Positions 1 to 9,172 of a DNA stretch of 64,000 nt are shown here, piece by piece. This DNA comes from Lewinellaceae bacterium (lineage in GTDB: Bacteria; Bacteroidota; Bacteroidia; Chitinophagales; Saprospiraceae), in contig JACJXW010000004.1 of the NCBI GenBank assembly GCA_020636405.1, positions 434,001 through 498,000 on the forward strand, written 5' to 3'. Below the pieces are notes generated by a model that did not search any database, had not been told where the DNA came from, and worked only from the letters and a program-made list of their open reading frames with translations. A program made the translations under genes and the position numbers. Within the stretch, counting starts at the first letter, position 1, and each line of letters begins with the position of its first letter.

Positions 1-10
1 GGAATAGAAT

Positions 11-50
11 AAAAGGCTGGGCAGCCCTTCGGGGTTGCCCAGCCTTTTTA
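11..50 (+). terminator. Rho-independent terminator
   Basis: GC-rich stem with a TTCG tetraloop followed by a T-run. The arms around AAAGGCTGGGCA and TGCCCAGCCTTT are complementary. It closes a transcript entering from the left of the window on the + strand, and can also work on the minus strand because an A-run precedes the stem. Confidence 0.85.
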
Positions 51-158
51 CTTTCAAGGAACTTGGGGAAAATTACGATTACAGCAAACTATAAATGGGG
101 ATAACAAAAACGTCCCTTTCAACGCTTATGGGCGGAGCCAAATTCCTCATTTTTGTTA

Positions 159-673
159 CTATTTCAGCCCTTTATCGTTCCGGAAAACCTGTTTTGGGAA
201 AGCCCGCCTCAGCGCACTTTTGATATCGTCCGGCAATTGATTACTGCCGAGCCAGATCTTTTCCAAAGGAAGGCTGCAAAAGGAATCAGGCAGGCTCCGC
301 AATTCCGGTTCGAAGAGGGATAAGTGCTGAAGGTGCTGCAGTTTTCCGATACCAGTAGGCAAGGCAGGGAGCTGGTTGTTGTTCAGGCAGAGAGACTCCA
401 TGTTTTGGAAAAGTTCAATACCCGTCAGGTCCGGGTTTCGGAAACCGCTGATGGAAATGGATGTTGGCCACAATGGCTGTGGCTTTCGGATAATGCCGGG
501 AGGGCAGTCCGCCACCCGACGGCGGTGTGTACTACGGAAAACGAGTGCCCGCAGGGAAGTAGAGGCAAAAGTACTATTTCATCTGTTTCGAAAGGGCCAT
601 CGAGGTACACCCGGCAGGGTTCCTCTATACCGAGTTGGCGCAAGACATCCCAGTATGCACGCAATTTATCCAT
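159..673 (-). pseudogene. Leucine-rich-repeat protein, probably frameshifted
   Basis: The downstream part (159 to about 515) reads as a leucine-rich repeat protein of about 118 residues. Two to three LRR units are visible (spacing like LxxLxLxxNxLxxLP) and it ends shortly after a FPKQVF stretch. The upstream part (about 425-673) is open in a neighbouring frame and starts with a plausible ATG (MDKLRAYWDVLRQLG). The two frames overlap between about 425 and 590, and neither alone makes a convincing protein. A single-base slip in that overlap would join them into a protein of about 165 residues. The alternative is two small independent genes, with the LRR one starting at GTG (515). The sequence error or decay reading is inference; the LRR pattern is seen directly. 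Confidence 0.4.
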
Positions 674-961
674 ACAATTCTTCCCGATTTTTTATCAGTC
701 CGGTTGATCTTTTCCTCATTAGGCGCTTCGCCCTTATCTGATTCACTATACTTCCGGGAAGACTTTCTTCAGGGCAATACACCAGGCCGGCAAGCCTGTC
801 CCTATTTGGCGCAGTCAGACATCGCACATCAAACTTCCTCAATCCTTGCCCGGTTTCTTTTTTCTGGAAAGAAAGAATTTGAAGAAATTGATAATAGCCT
901 CGACGATTTTTCCGAATGCAGACTTATCACTCATAGTTTTCGATTTGTGTAAAAGTAATTC

Positions 962-1573
962 TTATTGATCATAAAACCATGACAAGCTTTCTGCAGCACG
1001 ATCGTCAGTAGTGAACAGTTCTTTTCGCAATTTCTGGACTTTGGCCTTTGCCCTTTTAATTCTCATCTTAACGGCGCTTTCCGATAGTTGCAGGGCGTCA
1101 GCAATTTCCGGGATACGTCTGTTTTCCTGATATTTCAAGATGAGGATGTTCTTGTCATTCGGGTTCAGCAGTTCCAGCACCTGGCCCAGTTGAGCCATTT
1201 TCTTTTTCACGAGCCATGGGTCGGGGACTTCTTCGGTGGTTATGGGCTGTATAGTTAGCTCTTCCAGTGGCCGGTTCGTGGCGTTCTTTTTATTCCGAAG
1301 GTAGTCGATACAGCTGTTATAGGTGATGGAATAGATCCAGGTTGAGAATTTGGATTCTCTCCTGAATTCCGAGAATTTGAGGAAGATCTTTATGAATATC
1401 TCCTGAGAGACATCTTCTGCTGCGGTTTCTTCTTTGAGTATTGCCAGGCACTTATTGTATACTACCCCGGCGAATTGCTGGTAGACGCTGTTGAAATTCA
1501 AGGTGTTCTGGGTAACCTTGCCGGCAGTTATCCGTTCTGTTCTTCTCGTACTGACAAATGTTGGGTGTACCAT
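962..1573 (-). CDS. ECF-type RNA polymerase sigma-70 factor
   Basis: Probable extracytoplasmic-function sigma factor that directs RNA polymerase to a small regulon. With the start at MVHPTF it is 203 residues; a further 25 codons upstream are open but low in sigma-like character, so the internal ATG is preferred. Region 2 spans about residues 30-100, with the helical stretch ending in EDVSQEIFIKIF and the -10 recognition segment FSTWIYSITYNSCIDYLR. Region 4 lies at about 130-190, with the helix-turn-helix IPEIADALQLSESAVKMRIKRAK. No anti-sigma gene follows in the same direction. The upstream neighbour on the minus strand is a small methyltransferase. Its target promoters cannot be told from the sequence. 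Confidence 0.9.
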   Translation of the reverse strand: MVHPTFVSTRRTERITAGKVTQNTLNFNSVYQQFAGVVYNKCLAILKEETAAEDVSQEIFIKIFLKFSEFRRESKFSTWIYSITYNSCIDYLRNKKNATNRPLEELTIQPITTEEVPDPWLVKKKMAQLGQVLELLNPNDKNILILKYQENRRIPEIADALQLSESAVKMRIKRAKAKVQKLRKELFTTDDRAAESLSWFYDQ

Positions 1574-1710
1574 ACTCCTGGGTTTATTAAAAGGGATAAT
1601 GTAGACAGGACAAAGATGCAGGCCCCAGGAGAACGATGCGTGCACCAATGTTGCAAAATGGTGGATTATTGTTGCCTGTCAGGAGAGAAACGGTAACATG
1701 CCCTTCGAGC

Positions 1711-2265
1711 TTATCCCTTCTTCAGGCAGTGGTAGATATACTCTGTAGGAATATTCGGGATCTTCGTTATGCTGCATTCGTCAAAAACCTGTACAAATTT
1801 TTTGTAGTTGAACTTCGTGTACAACACCTGGCTATAATAGCCGTTGGGGACCAGCATATCGTAGGAATCCCGGATGATCTTCTGGCTTACTTCCTTGGAC
1901 AGAAAGGTGAATGGGATGGAAGCAATAAATGCATCTACCTTTTCCTCTTGTATAAGCGCTTTAACATGCTCCGCACTGTCGTTGATGATGGCCAGACGGC
2001 CGTCCTGGATCTCTTCCTTTACATGCTGGCAGAACTTTTCGTTGACCTCAAAGGCATATAATTTAGAGGTGGGGGAAATATGCTTCAGGATCTCCCGGGT
2101 TATATTGCCGTGCCCCATACCGTATTCTACAATGACTTTGTCATCTCCTTTGGGTAGTTTGCTGCAGATCTCGACCTCAACCTCCCGGCTGGTCTCAGAA
2201 ATAGCCCCGGTGGTGAAGAGGTTTTTGGTAAACTCGAATGTAGTTTTCAGCTTCTTTAGATTCAT
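1711..2265 (-). CDS. Class I SAM-dependent methyltransferase, phospholipid N-methyltransferase-like
   Basis: 184-residue methyltransferase when started at MNLKKLKTTF. The longer open frame upstream is Cys/Trp-rich and unlike the family. The SAM-binding glycine motif is VIVEYGMGHGNIT (about residues 46-58), followed by an acidic strand end (YAFEVNEKF) and a later IPFTFL segment where rRNA dimethylases and PmtA-like enzymes have their catalytic loop. The length and motifs fit the small phospholipid N-methyltransferase/rRNA adenine dimethylase superfamily. The substrate is not determined by the sequence: lipid headgroup, quinone or protein are all open. It sits upstream of the ECF sigma gene on the same strand, 137 bp away. 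Confidence 0.7.
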   Translation of the reverse strand: MNLKKLKTTFEFTKNLFTTGAISETSREVEVEICSKLPKGDDKVIVEYGMGHGNITREILKHISPTSKLYAFEVNEKFCQHVKEEIQDGRLAIINDSAEHVKALIQEEKVDAFIASIPFTFLSKEVSQKIIRDSYDMLVPNGYYSQVLYTKFNYKKFVQVFDECSITKIPNIPTEYIYHCLKKG

Positions 2266-2468
2266 CCTTTCTTGGTTTTTAAGCAACGCTCGTCGTCTTC
2301 CGCATATCGGGAAACAGCCTAATATACGGGACACCCGCCACAATATACAAACCACCGGCGGCTCTTTGGTGCAAAAAACCAATCAGAACGCACCCCGCAG
2401 CTTCAAAATTGCACGCCAGATAAATTGATTAAAAATATTTTCATATAAAGAAAAATATAGTTTATTTT

Positions 2469-2500
2469 TTTGCTTATGTGTTTAGAACCCCATACATTTG
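2469..2500 (+). promoter_or_regulatory. Bacteroidota sigma-A promoter of the structured RNA
   Basis: TTTG at 2469-2472, exactly 20 nt, then TACATTTG at 2493-2500. This is a full match to the Bacteroidota housekeeping promoter (TTTG, about 19-21 nt, TAnnTTTG). Transcription would start near 2506, about 50 nt before the closing helix of the RNA below. The region before it is very AT-rich. Confidence 0.75.
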
Positions 2501-2557
2501 CAGCAATACAACCAGCCGAATTAACAGATCATATCTCAAATAGCATTTTTCTGATTG

Positions 2558-2808
2558 TAACGTTTTGCGTAGCTGCCCTGAAGAAGTGAACTCGGACCCC
2601 AAAATACGCTGACCAGTTATGCGTCAGTGTATTTGGGCCGGAGACGTTACTCCAGCCAACTTGAGGGGACGCGGGTTTATCGTCTTCGACGCCAAAAAAT
2701 TTTGGTTCACCCTGTGGAATTCCGATTATTCCATAGGTCGATCCCAGTTAACGTTGGCTTTTCGTCTCTGATCCGGGACATACGTTATCGCAGCTACGCA
2801 ATCCGTTG
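2558..2808 (+). ncRNA. Structured noncoding RNA of about 250 nt, 6S-like in outline
   Basis: No convincing gene lies here, but the sequence folds strongly. A closing helix of 12 uninterrupted pairs joins 2565-2576 to 2790-2801, and after a small internal loop 4 more pairs join 2559-2562 to 2804-2807. Inside, 2598-2613 pairs with 2623-2637 (15 pairs, one bulge, one G-U). Then 2641-2646 pairs with 2763-2768, 2655-2660 with 2753-2758, and 2666-2669 with 2742-2745. Small apical hairpins (for example TGGAAT/ATTCCA near 2715-2732) cap the arm. A matching promoter lies just upstream. The layout of closing stem, open centre and long distal arm resembles 6S RNA, but no 6S signature was recognised. It is not RNase P, tmRNA or SRP RNA by their conserved motifs. 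The identity is unproven; an independent structured RNA is well supported. Confidence 0.65.
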
Positions 2809-2994
2809 AATTTAGAAATTTTTCAGCCCTCACCGGCTATCCCGGAATTGCCTGAAAGGGAGGGGGAGACTGTAGTTTACCACCCCATTTTTCCAACACG
2901 CTTCGAAGAAAACTGCCTATAAAAAGACGGCCTGAAAAGGGTGCGGAGGCACTTTTGCCCGAACGGACAGCTATTGGTTCAGTACTTGCCTTAT

Positions 2995-3043
2995 GGCGCG
3001 TGAGCCATTAACTCCGAACGGATGGCCATTGGCTTCACGCGCC
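2995..3043 (+). repeat. Inverted repeat upstream of the first metallopeptidase gene
   Basis: The arms GGCGCGTGA-GCCA (2995-3007) and TGGC-T-TCACGCGCC (3030-3043) are complementary apart from one bulged base and enclose 22 nt. It sits 34 bp before the start codon at 3077, so it could be a leader hairpin of that gene or the 3' boundary of the RNA upstream. No T-run follows, so it is not a classical terminator. Between 2809 and 2994 nothing else was recognised. Confidence 0.5.
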
Positions 3044-3076
3044 CAAAGAATTGTTAACCAAAAACCGCATTAGATT

Positions 3077-5527
3077 ATGAAAATTATCCTGGCCACCGCG
3101 GGCCTTATGGCTCTGCTATGGGGTTATGCTCATGCCCAATCCCAACCCGCACAGCTTGTCTACTCAGCCAAAACCAATAACCAAACCTTCGACAAAGTCC
3201 GTTTATTCAAACCTTCCCAACACGACAATTCCGGGCTTTCCCGGCAGTTGCCGGCCTCCGGTATGCTCGAACTGGATGAAGAGGCCCTTGCCCGGGCCCT
3301 TCACCAGTCGCCGGAACAGCTGTCGCTCAGCATTCCTGCCACAGGCGGCAGCCCGGAAGTAGAACTGGAGCTCGTTCGGGTAGATGCCGTACCTCCCGTT
3401 CTTTCAGTAGTGTTGGCCTCAACGGGCAAACCTTTTTACCGCGACACGGGCCGGCATTACCGGGGCGTTATCAAGGGGCAGGAAGGCTCCGTGGCCGCCC
3501 TCAGCCTCTTTGAGGGCGAAGTGATGGGCCTGTTCAGTTCGGAAGCACAGGGCAACCTGGTGCTCGGCGCCCTGCCGGAAGAGGGGCCTGTCCGAAACAG
3601 TTATGTCATCTACAATGACCGGGAGGTGCTGAAACAGCTGGCCTTTGATTGCGCCACCTCCGATGAAGGGGCTGCCTATACCCGGGAACAGCTCGAAATG
3701 CCCGCCACGATGCGCGCCGTCAACGACTGTATCGGCATCTATCTGGAAATAGACCACGATGTCTATCAGAGTAAGGGTGGAGCCCCCGGCACCATGAATT
3801 ACATTACAGGGCTGTTCAACCAGGTGGCCACCCTCTACGCTAACGAAAGCATCAGCATCCAGCTATCCGAAATCTATCTCTGGGATATTCCCAGCCCTTA
3901 TTCCGGCACCAATAGCTACAATCTCCTGACCCAGTTTGTCAACTACCGGCCGAACTTCAACGGCGACCTGGGGCAACTGGTCTCTTATCAGGCCAGCGGG
4001 GGGATAGCTTACCTGTCGGGCCTGTGTAACCCCTACTCCCCCCGGCATAGCTTTTCCAGCATTAATTCCACTTTTTCAACTGTGCCAGCCTACTCCTTTT
4101 CCGTGATGGTGGTAGCTCACGAACTGGGGCACCTTTTCGGCTCCCGCCACACTCACGCCTGCGCCTGGAACGGGAACGGCACCGCCCTGGACGCCTGCCC
4201 GGGTTATACCGAAGGCAGCTGTCCGCTGCCCGGCAACCCTTCCGATGGCGGCACCATCATGTCGTATTGCCACATCTCCAGTACCGGGATCAACTTCAGC
4301 AAGGGTTTTGGGCCGCAGCCGGGCAATGTCATCCGCAATGCCGTCAACGCAGCCAGTTGCCTGCAGGCCTGCGGTAACAACGGTGGCGGAGACCCGCCTC
4401 CACCTCCCGGCGGTGATTGCCAGGACAATGAACTGGTTCTCTCCATCGTCCTCGACGCCTACGGCTCCGAAACCCGATGGACAATGAGGGACAGTAACAA
4501 TAACATCCTGTCGTCGGGCGGCCCCTATCCGAACCGGCCGAACGGTACGGTAGTGGAGGAATCCTTTTGCCTGCCGGATGGGTGTTATGCCTTCCACGTC
4601 ACCGATTCGTTTGGCGATGGTATCTGTTGCGGCTTCGGTAATGGCTCCTATACGCTCGCAGATACCAGCGGAGCAGTGATCGCTTCCGGAGGAAACTATG
4701 GCTTTGGGGAATCTACCGGTTTTTGCCTGCCCCTGGCAGATGAGCCCGATCCGGATGGCTGCCTCACTATTGACTTCAACGACTACGAACTGCTTTCTTT
4801 CGGCGGGGCCCAGGATGCCGGTTACGCCCGCTTTTATGAAAACGGACAGGTGCTCAAGATCGGTGGTAATGCCTGGAAGGCCATTGAACTGCAATATCAG
4901 GTGAAGCCTGAAACCATCATCGAGCTTGAGTTCGGCTCCACTATAGAAGGGGAGATACACGGGATAGGGTTTGACGACAACAACAGCATTTCCTCCAACC
5001 GTACCTTCCGCCTGTTCGGATCTCAAAACTGGGGCATCGGAAATAGCAATGACTATCCAGGCAACGCTGCCTGGAAGCATTATGTGATCCCTGTTGGCGA
5101 ATTTTATACCGGGAACTTCAACCGGCTCTTTTTCGTGGCCGACCACGATGGGTACCCAGGTAATGGCAACAGTTATTTCCGCAACATCAAGATTTATGAA
5201 ACCGGACAGTGCGGCGAGACGGGCCGTTTGCCCGGTATGGAACTGGCGCTGCTGGAGGAGGAAGCAGTGCCTTTATCCCTTTCGCTGTTCCCCAACCCCG
5301 CCAAAGACAACTTAACGCTAAACTTCCTTTCCCCCCAAGCCGGGCAGGCATACATCCAGGCCTTCTCCCTTACCGGGCAACTGGTATTGGAGCAAGAACT
5401 GGGTGTACTGCCCGGCGCCAATGAGGGGGCGCTTAGTGTGTCCGGCCTGCCATCCGGAACCTACGTATTGAAAATGCTGCTTGGAAAAGAGCAGGCCGTG
5501 GAGAAGTTTGTGGTTGCAGGCTATTGA
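3077..5527 (+). CDS. Secreted reprolysin-like zinc metallopeptidase with T9SS sorting domain
   Basis: 816-residue exported protease. Signal peptide at residues 1-21 (MKIILATAGLMALLWGYAHA). A propeptide-like region of about 200 residues leads to the catalytic domain. The zinc site HELGHLFGSRH begins at His348, and the Met-turn IMSYCH is near Met395, as in M12B (reprolysin/ADAM) metzincins. A proline-rich linker (GGGDPPPPPGG, about residue 440) is followed by a cysteine-containing beta domain and a jelly-roll-like region. The C-terminal 80 residues start LFPNPAKDNL and form a type A T9SS sorting domain, so the protein should cross the outer membrane by T9SS and be anchored or released at the surface. 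It is paralogous to the next gene, with near-identical stretches around the active site. Substrate is unknown; extracellular protein degradation is the likely role. Confidence 0.9.
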   Translation: MKIILATAGLMALLWGYAHAQSQPAQLVYSAKTNNQTFDKVRLFKPSQHDNSGLSRQLPASGMLELDEEALARALHQSPEQLSLSIPATGGSPEVELELVRVDAVPPVLSVVLASTGKPFYRDTGRHYRGVIKGQEGSVAALSLFEGEVMGLFSSEAQGNLVLGALPEEGPVRNSYVIYNDREVLKQLAFDCATSDEGAAYTREQLEMPATMRAVNDCIGIYLEIDHDVYQSKGGAPGTMNYITGLFNQVATLYANESISIQLSEIYLWDIPSPYSGTNSYNLLTQFVNYRPNFNGDLGQLVSYQASGGIAYLSGLCNPYSPRHSFSSINSTFSTVPAYSFSVMVVAHELGHLFGSRHTHACAWNGNGTALDACPGYTEGSCPLPGNPSDGGTIMSYCHISSTGINFSKGFGPQPGNVIRNAVNAASCLQACGNNGGGDPPPPPGGDCQDNELVLSIVLDAYGSETRWTMRDSNNNILSSGGPYPNRPNGTVVEESFCLPDGCYAFHVTDSFGDGICCGFGNGSYTLADTSGAVIASGGNYGFGESTGFCLPLADEPDPDGCLTIDFNDYELLSFGGAQDAGYARFYENGQVLKIGGNAWKAIELQYQVKPETIIELEFGSTIEGEIHGIGFDDNNSISSNRTFRLFGSQNWGIGNSNDYPGNAAWKHYVIPVGEFYTGNFNRLFFVADHDGYPGNGNSYFRNIKIYETGQCGETGRLPGMELALLEEEAVPLSLSLFPNPAKDNLTLNFLSPQAGQAYIQAFSLTGQLVLEQELGVLPGANEGALSVSGLPSGTYVLKMLLGKEQAVEKFVVAGY

Positions 5528-5591
5528 CCAACCCCGCCTCCTTAAGCCGTCGGGCACATTTTAGAAAACTCGCGTGCCACGAAGGCCCTCT

Positions 5592-5619
5592 TTAAGCGGC
5601 AATTTCCCATTGCCGCTTA
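5592..5619. repeat. Palindromic element of the TTAAGCG family
   Basis: Perfect arms TTTAAGCGGCAA/TTGCCGCTTAAA around a short TTTCCCA loop. It closely resembles the hairpin at 31023-31053 and the hairpin inside the 95-bp tandem units at 41764-42049, so it is a dispersed element rather than just this gene's terminator. No strong T-run follows. Confidence 0.6.
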
Positions 5620-5721
5620 AATTTGAGCTCTTGTTTATACTTAAATTTTTTCTGCCCGGCCACATACTTCAAAAGTAACAAAACGATTTCGGGCCCTGCA
5701 CTTCCGAAATTTGGGATGATG

Positions 5722-5752
5722 AACCCCGGCTTGGTAAAGCCGGGGTTTTATT
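5722..5752 (+). terminator. Rho-independent terminator after the first metallopeptidase gene
   Basis: Eleven-pair stem AACCCCGGCTT/AAGCCGGGGTT with a 4-nt loop, followed by TTTATTT. It is 195 bp past the stop codon. The remaining 380 bp before the next gene are AT-rich and hold nothing else that could be named. Confidence 0.85.
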
Positions 5753-6129
5753 TCGAGAGAAAATATTTTTGCTAGAAAATAATAACAAGTGTTGCGACAA
5801 CCGCCAATTTTTGTTAGATTTATCGGGATTATTACAATATATTAATTGGGCATTTATTGTAGCCCGTCTTTCCCCCTTTTTTCCAAATAGGAAACAGCCT
5901 TACAAACCCTTTGTTTTACAGTGTTCTTTCCGTTTATCCCTTCGGGGCGTGGCCTTTCACTCGACATAAACAATAAACTGGACAACATTTGAAAATGGCC
6001 TTAAATTCGGTTTCAGCTCAAACCAAATGCTGAAGCGGATGCCTGGCCGTATTCCAGAATTGGACTGCTGCGGCAATTTGCCGCCAGCAGGCGCTATACC
6101 TAATTCTATTAACAAAACTACATTAGTGC

Positions 6130-8934
6130 ATGAAAACACTGCTTACTACTCTGTTCTCCTTGCTACTTGTATTGGCCTTCGGGCAGTCGGCCGTACGGCC
6201 GGTTAATCTGGTGCAGGCTGCCCAATCAGAGGGTGCAGCATTCAACGCTGCTCCCCTATTCCAGATGGCGCCCGGCGCCCGCCTTTCCGGTGAGAAAGCG
6301 CCCAAAGAATACGATATACTGGAGATCAGCCAGTATGCGCTGGAGCAATTGCTTCAGGACGAACCCGAAAGCATGACATTGGCCCTGCCTACCCACCTCC
6401 GGGCCACCCCCATCGAGGTCTTACTGGTAAAAGTTAACCCATTCTCGGATGATTTCAAGGTGCTTACCAGTGACGGCAGGTCTCTCACCGGCGCTGATTT
6501 CCATCTCGGACTCCATTACCGGGGCGTGGTGAAAGGAGAGTCTTCCATTGCTGCATTCAGCTTTTTCCCCCATGATGTAATGGGCCTGGTGAGCACCAAA
6601 GGGGAAGGCAACCTCGTGGTCGGCCAGTTGGAGGATCCTCGCCAGCAGGGCCGTTACATCATTTATCAGGACAAGGACATCATAGAGGAAATCGGCTTTA
6701 GCTGTGATACGCCCGACGATGGGATAGGGTATACCAGAGAAGAACTGGAACCTTCCTCCGGCATCCGTGCCCTTTCCGACTGTGTACGCCTTTACTTTGA
6801 AGCGGACGACGATGTCGTTTCCAGTAAAGGCGGCGCTACCGGAGCCGCCAACTATGTCACGGGCTTTTACAATCAGGTGGCTACCCTCTACGCCAACGAA
6901 TCGATCAATACCGTGATCTCGGAGATCTTCACCTGGACGACCAACAGCCCTTACTCCAGCACAACCAGCAGCGGTATGCTGAGCCAGTTCCAGTCTTACC
7001 GGACGAGCTGGAACGGCGACCTGGGGCAACTGGTCTCCTACCAGGCCAGCGGGGGCATTGCCGCCGGCTTTGCCGGTATCTGCGCCTCCAACCGCGCCAA
7101 CAGCATGAGCTTCAGCTCCATCAACTCTACCTACAGCAACTTCCCCACCTATTCCTGGACAGTAATGGTGGTCACGCACGAGTTCGGCCATACCTTCGGC
7201 TCGCGCCACACCCATGCCTGTGTCTGGAATGGCAATAATACCGCCATCGACGGATGCTCCGGCAGCACCGAGGGCAGCTGCCCCCTGCCCGGTTACCCGT
7301 CCGGCGGCGGCACCATCATGTCCTACTGCCACCTGCAGAGCGTAGGTATCAATTTCAACAATGGATTCGGCCCCCAGCCGGGTAATGTGATCCGCAACGT
7401 GATCACCAACGCCTCCTGCCTGCCCGCCTGCGGCCCGCCCTCTTGTGAGGACGGCATCCAGAATGGCAACGAGACCGGCGTAGACTGTGGCGGCCCCGAC
7501 TGCCCGGCCTGCCCCACCTGCAGCGACGGCGTACAGAACGGTGATGAGGCCGGCGTAGACTGCGGCGGTTCTTCCTGCCCGGTTTGTCCCTGCTTCGACA
7601 ACCCGGTTACCCTGACCATCGTACTGGACAACTATCCCGAAGAGACCAGCTGGGAGATCCGCAATGCGAGCAACAGTGTGGTCGCTTCCGGCGGCACCTA
7701 TGGCTCCAATCCCGATGGTTCTACCGTAGTGGAGAATGCCTGTTTGCCGGACGGTTGTTACAACTTTATCATCTATGACTCTTATGGCGACGGTATTTGC
7801 TGTGCCTACGGCTCAGGATCTTATACCCTCACCGATGATTCTGACGGCAGCATCCTGGCATCGGGGGGTTCTTTTACTTCTTCTCAAACGACCAACTTCT
7901 GCGTAAGCCTGGGAGGGCCGACCTGTAGTGACGGCATCCAGAATGGCAATGAGACCGGCGTGGACTGTGGCGGCTCCTGCCCCGCCTGTCCCACCTGTAG
8001 TGACGGCATCCAGAATGGCAATGAGACCGGCGTAGACTGCGGCGGCCCCGATTGCCCGGCTTGCCCCACTTGCAATGACGGTATCCAAAATGGTGATGAA
8101 ACGGGTGTCGACTGTGGCGGTTCCTGTCCTCCTTGTGGTGGTGGCGGTTGTACGCCAGCCTCGGTAACGTTCTCCTACGAAGGCAGCCTGGAAGGCTGGT
8201 CGGATGGCGGTAGCGACTGCCGGCTTTACGCTAGTAGCGCCCGGGCTTGGGATGGAAGCTACTCCATTGAAATCCGGGACAACTCAGGCGTCGGTTCTTC
8301 GACGACGTCACCGGCCTATGACCTGAGTGAATATTCCTCAGTTGAGATCGAGTTCTACTTCTATCCCAACAGTATGGAAAACGGAGAAGACTTCTGGGTA
8401 CGCTTCAACAATGGTTCCGGTTGGAATACGGTAGCTGCTTATGCTAGTGGCAGCAGCTTTAATAACGGCAGCTTCTATGTGGCGACTGTTACGATCCCCG
8501 GCTCTTCCTTATCGAACAATTGCCAGTTCCGCTTCCAATGTGATGCCAGCGGCAACAACGACCAGATCTACATCGACCTGGTGACCATAAGGGGCATTTG
8601 CTCCGGCCTGCCGGACCCAGGAGGCCCGACCCAGACGATCCGCGAAGTGAGGACCCCGCATTATGATCTCGGCCTCGGAGCGGTAAGTGATTTTGAAATC
8701 GCCGATGTGAGACTGTATCCCAACCCGGCTCAAAGCGAGCTCAACCTGGATATTCCGGAGTCGATGAACGTGCAGGTCATCCGGATCTTCTCGGCGAACG
8801 GTGCAGAGGTGAAGCAGGCCCGCACCACGGACAACTTCAAGACGATCGATATTTCCGCCCTCTACCCGGGCGTTTACTTCCTCTCCATCCAAACGGACGA
8901 AGAAGTGATCAATAAGAAGTTTATTAAGCAATAA
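6130..8934 (+). CDS. Secreted reprolysin-like zinc metallopeptidase with Cys-rich repeats and T9SS sorting domain
   Basis: 934 residues; paralogue of the preceding protease. Signal peptide at about residues 1-18 (MKTLLTTLFSLLLVLAFG). The zinc motif HEFGHTFGSRH begins at His350, with the Met-turn IMSYCH about 45 residues later. Unlike its neighbour, it has five copies of a 24-26 residue cysteine motif built on DGIQNGNETGVDCGG. Two copies lie at about residues 438-490 and three at about 597-675, flanking the shared beta domain (LTIVLDNYPEETSWEIR). A carbohydrate/protein-binding-like jelly roll and a T9SS sorting domain (VRLYPNPAQSELNL) finish the protein. The repeat copies are nearly identical in DNA, suggesting recent expansion. 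Conserved DGIQNGxExxVDCGG motifs are common in bacterial surface proteins and probably form disulfide or metal-bound knots. Likely a secreted protease with extra adhesive or spacing modules. Confidence 0.9.
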   Translation: MKTLLTTLFSLLLVLAFGQSAVRPVNLVQAAQSEGAAFNAAPLFQMAPGARLSGEKAPKEYDILEISQYALEQLLQDEPESMTLALPTHLRATPIEVLLVKVNPFSDDFKVLTSDGRSLTGADFHLGLHYRGVVKGESSIAAFSFFPHDVMGLVSTKGEGNLVVGQLEDPRQQGRYIIYQDKDIIEEIGFSCDTPDDGIGYTREELEPSSGIRALSDCVRLYFEADDDVVSSKGGATGAANYVTGFYNQVATLYANESINTVISEIFTWTTNSPYSSTTSSGMLSQFQSYRTSWNGDLGQLVSYQASGGIAAGFAGICASNRANSMSFSSINSTYSNFPTYSWTVMVVTHEFGHTFGSRHTHACVWNGNNTAIDGCSGSTEGSCPLPGYPSGGGTIMSYCHLQSVGINFNNGFGPQPGNVIRNVITNASCLPACGPPSCEDGIQNGNETGVDCGGPDCPACPTCSDGVQNGDEAGVDCGGSSCPVCPCFDNPVTLTIVLDNYPEETSWEIRNASNSVVASGGTYGSNPDGSTVVENACLPDGCYNFIIYDSYGDGICCAYGSGSYTLTDDSDGSILASGGSFTSSQTTNFCVSLGGPTCSDGIQNGNETGVDCGGSCPACPTCSDGIQNGNETGVDCGGPDCPACPTCNDGIQNGDETGVDCGGSCPPCGGGGCTPASVTFSYEGSLEGWSDGGSDCRLYASSARAWDGSYSIEIRDNSGVGSSTTSPAYDLSEYSSVEIEFYFYPNSMENGEDFWVRFNNGSGWNTVAAYASGSSFNNGSFYVATVTIPGSSLSNNCQFRFQCDASGNNDQIYIDLVTIRGICSGLPDPGGPTQTIREVRTPHYDLGLGAVSDFEIADVRLYPNPAQSELNLDIPESMNVQVIRIFSANGAEVKQARTTDNFKTIDISALYPGVYFLSIQTDEEVINKKFIKQ

Positions 8935-8954
8935 GAGCTCATTTGGATAAAAAA

Positions 8955-8985
8955 AGCCTTCTGGGGTTCGCTCCAGGAGGCTTTT
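8955..8985 (+). terminator. Rho-independent terminator
   Basis: Stem AAGCCTTCTGG/CCAGGAGGCTT with one internal mismatch and a loop GGTTCGCT, followed by TTTT. It lies 20 bp after the stop codon of the second metallopeptidase gene. Confidence 0.85.
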
Positions 8986-9172
8986 AAGTGGGCTAAAAGA
9001 AAAGAAGGAAGGGGTGTTTCCATTCGGAGGCGCCCTTTCCCTTTTTTACTGCCTCCTTATGTGGCCTTTGATAATTTTGTTAAGGAAGAAGACAAAAAGG
9101 TACGATGCGCTGAACATTAAAGCCAAAAAGTACGTAGATTATCTTATTCGATGTAAAAATAAAACCGAACCT

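Noticed and set aside
2627..2809. 60-codon frame in the structured RNA
   Set aside because: No coding character; the bases are explained by paired helices.
4076..5146. Long minus-strand frame
   Set aside because: Antisense to the first metallopeptidase; composition is that of a GC-rich shadow with no family features.
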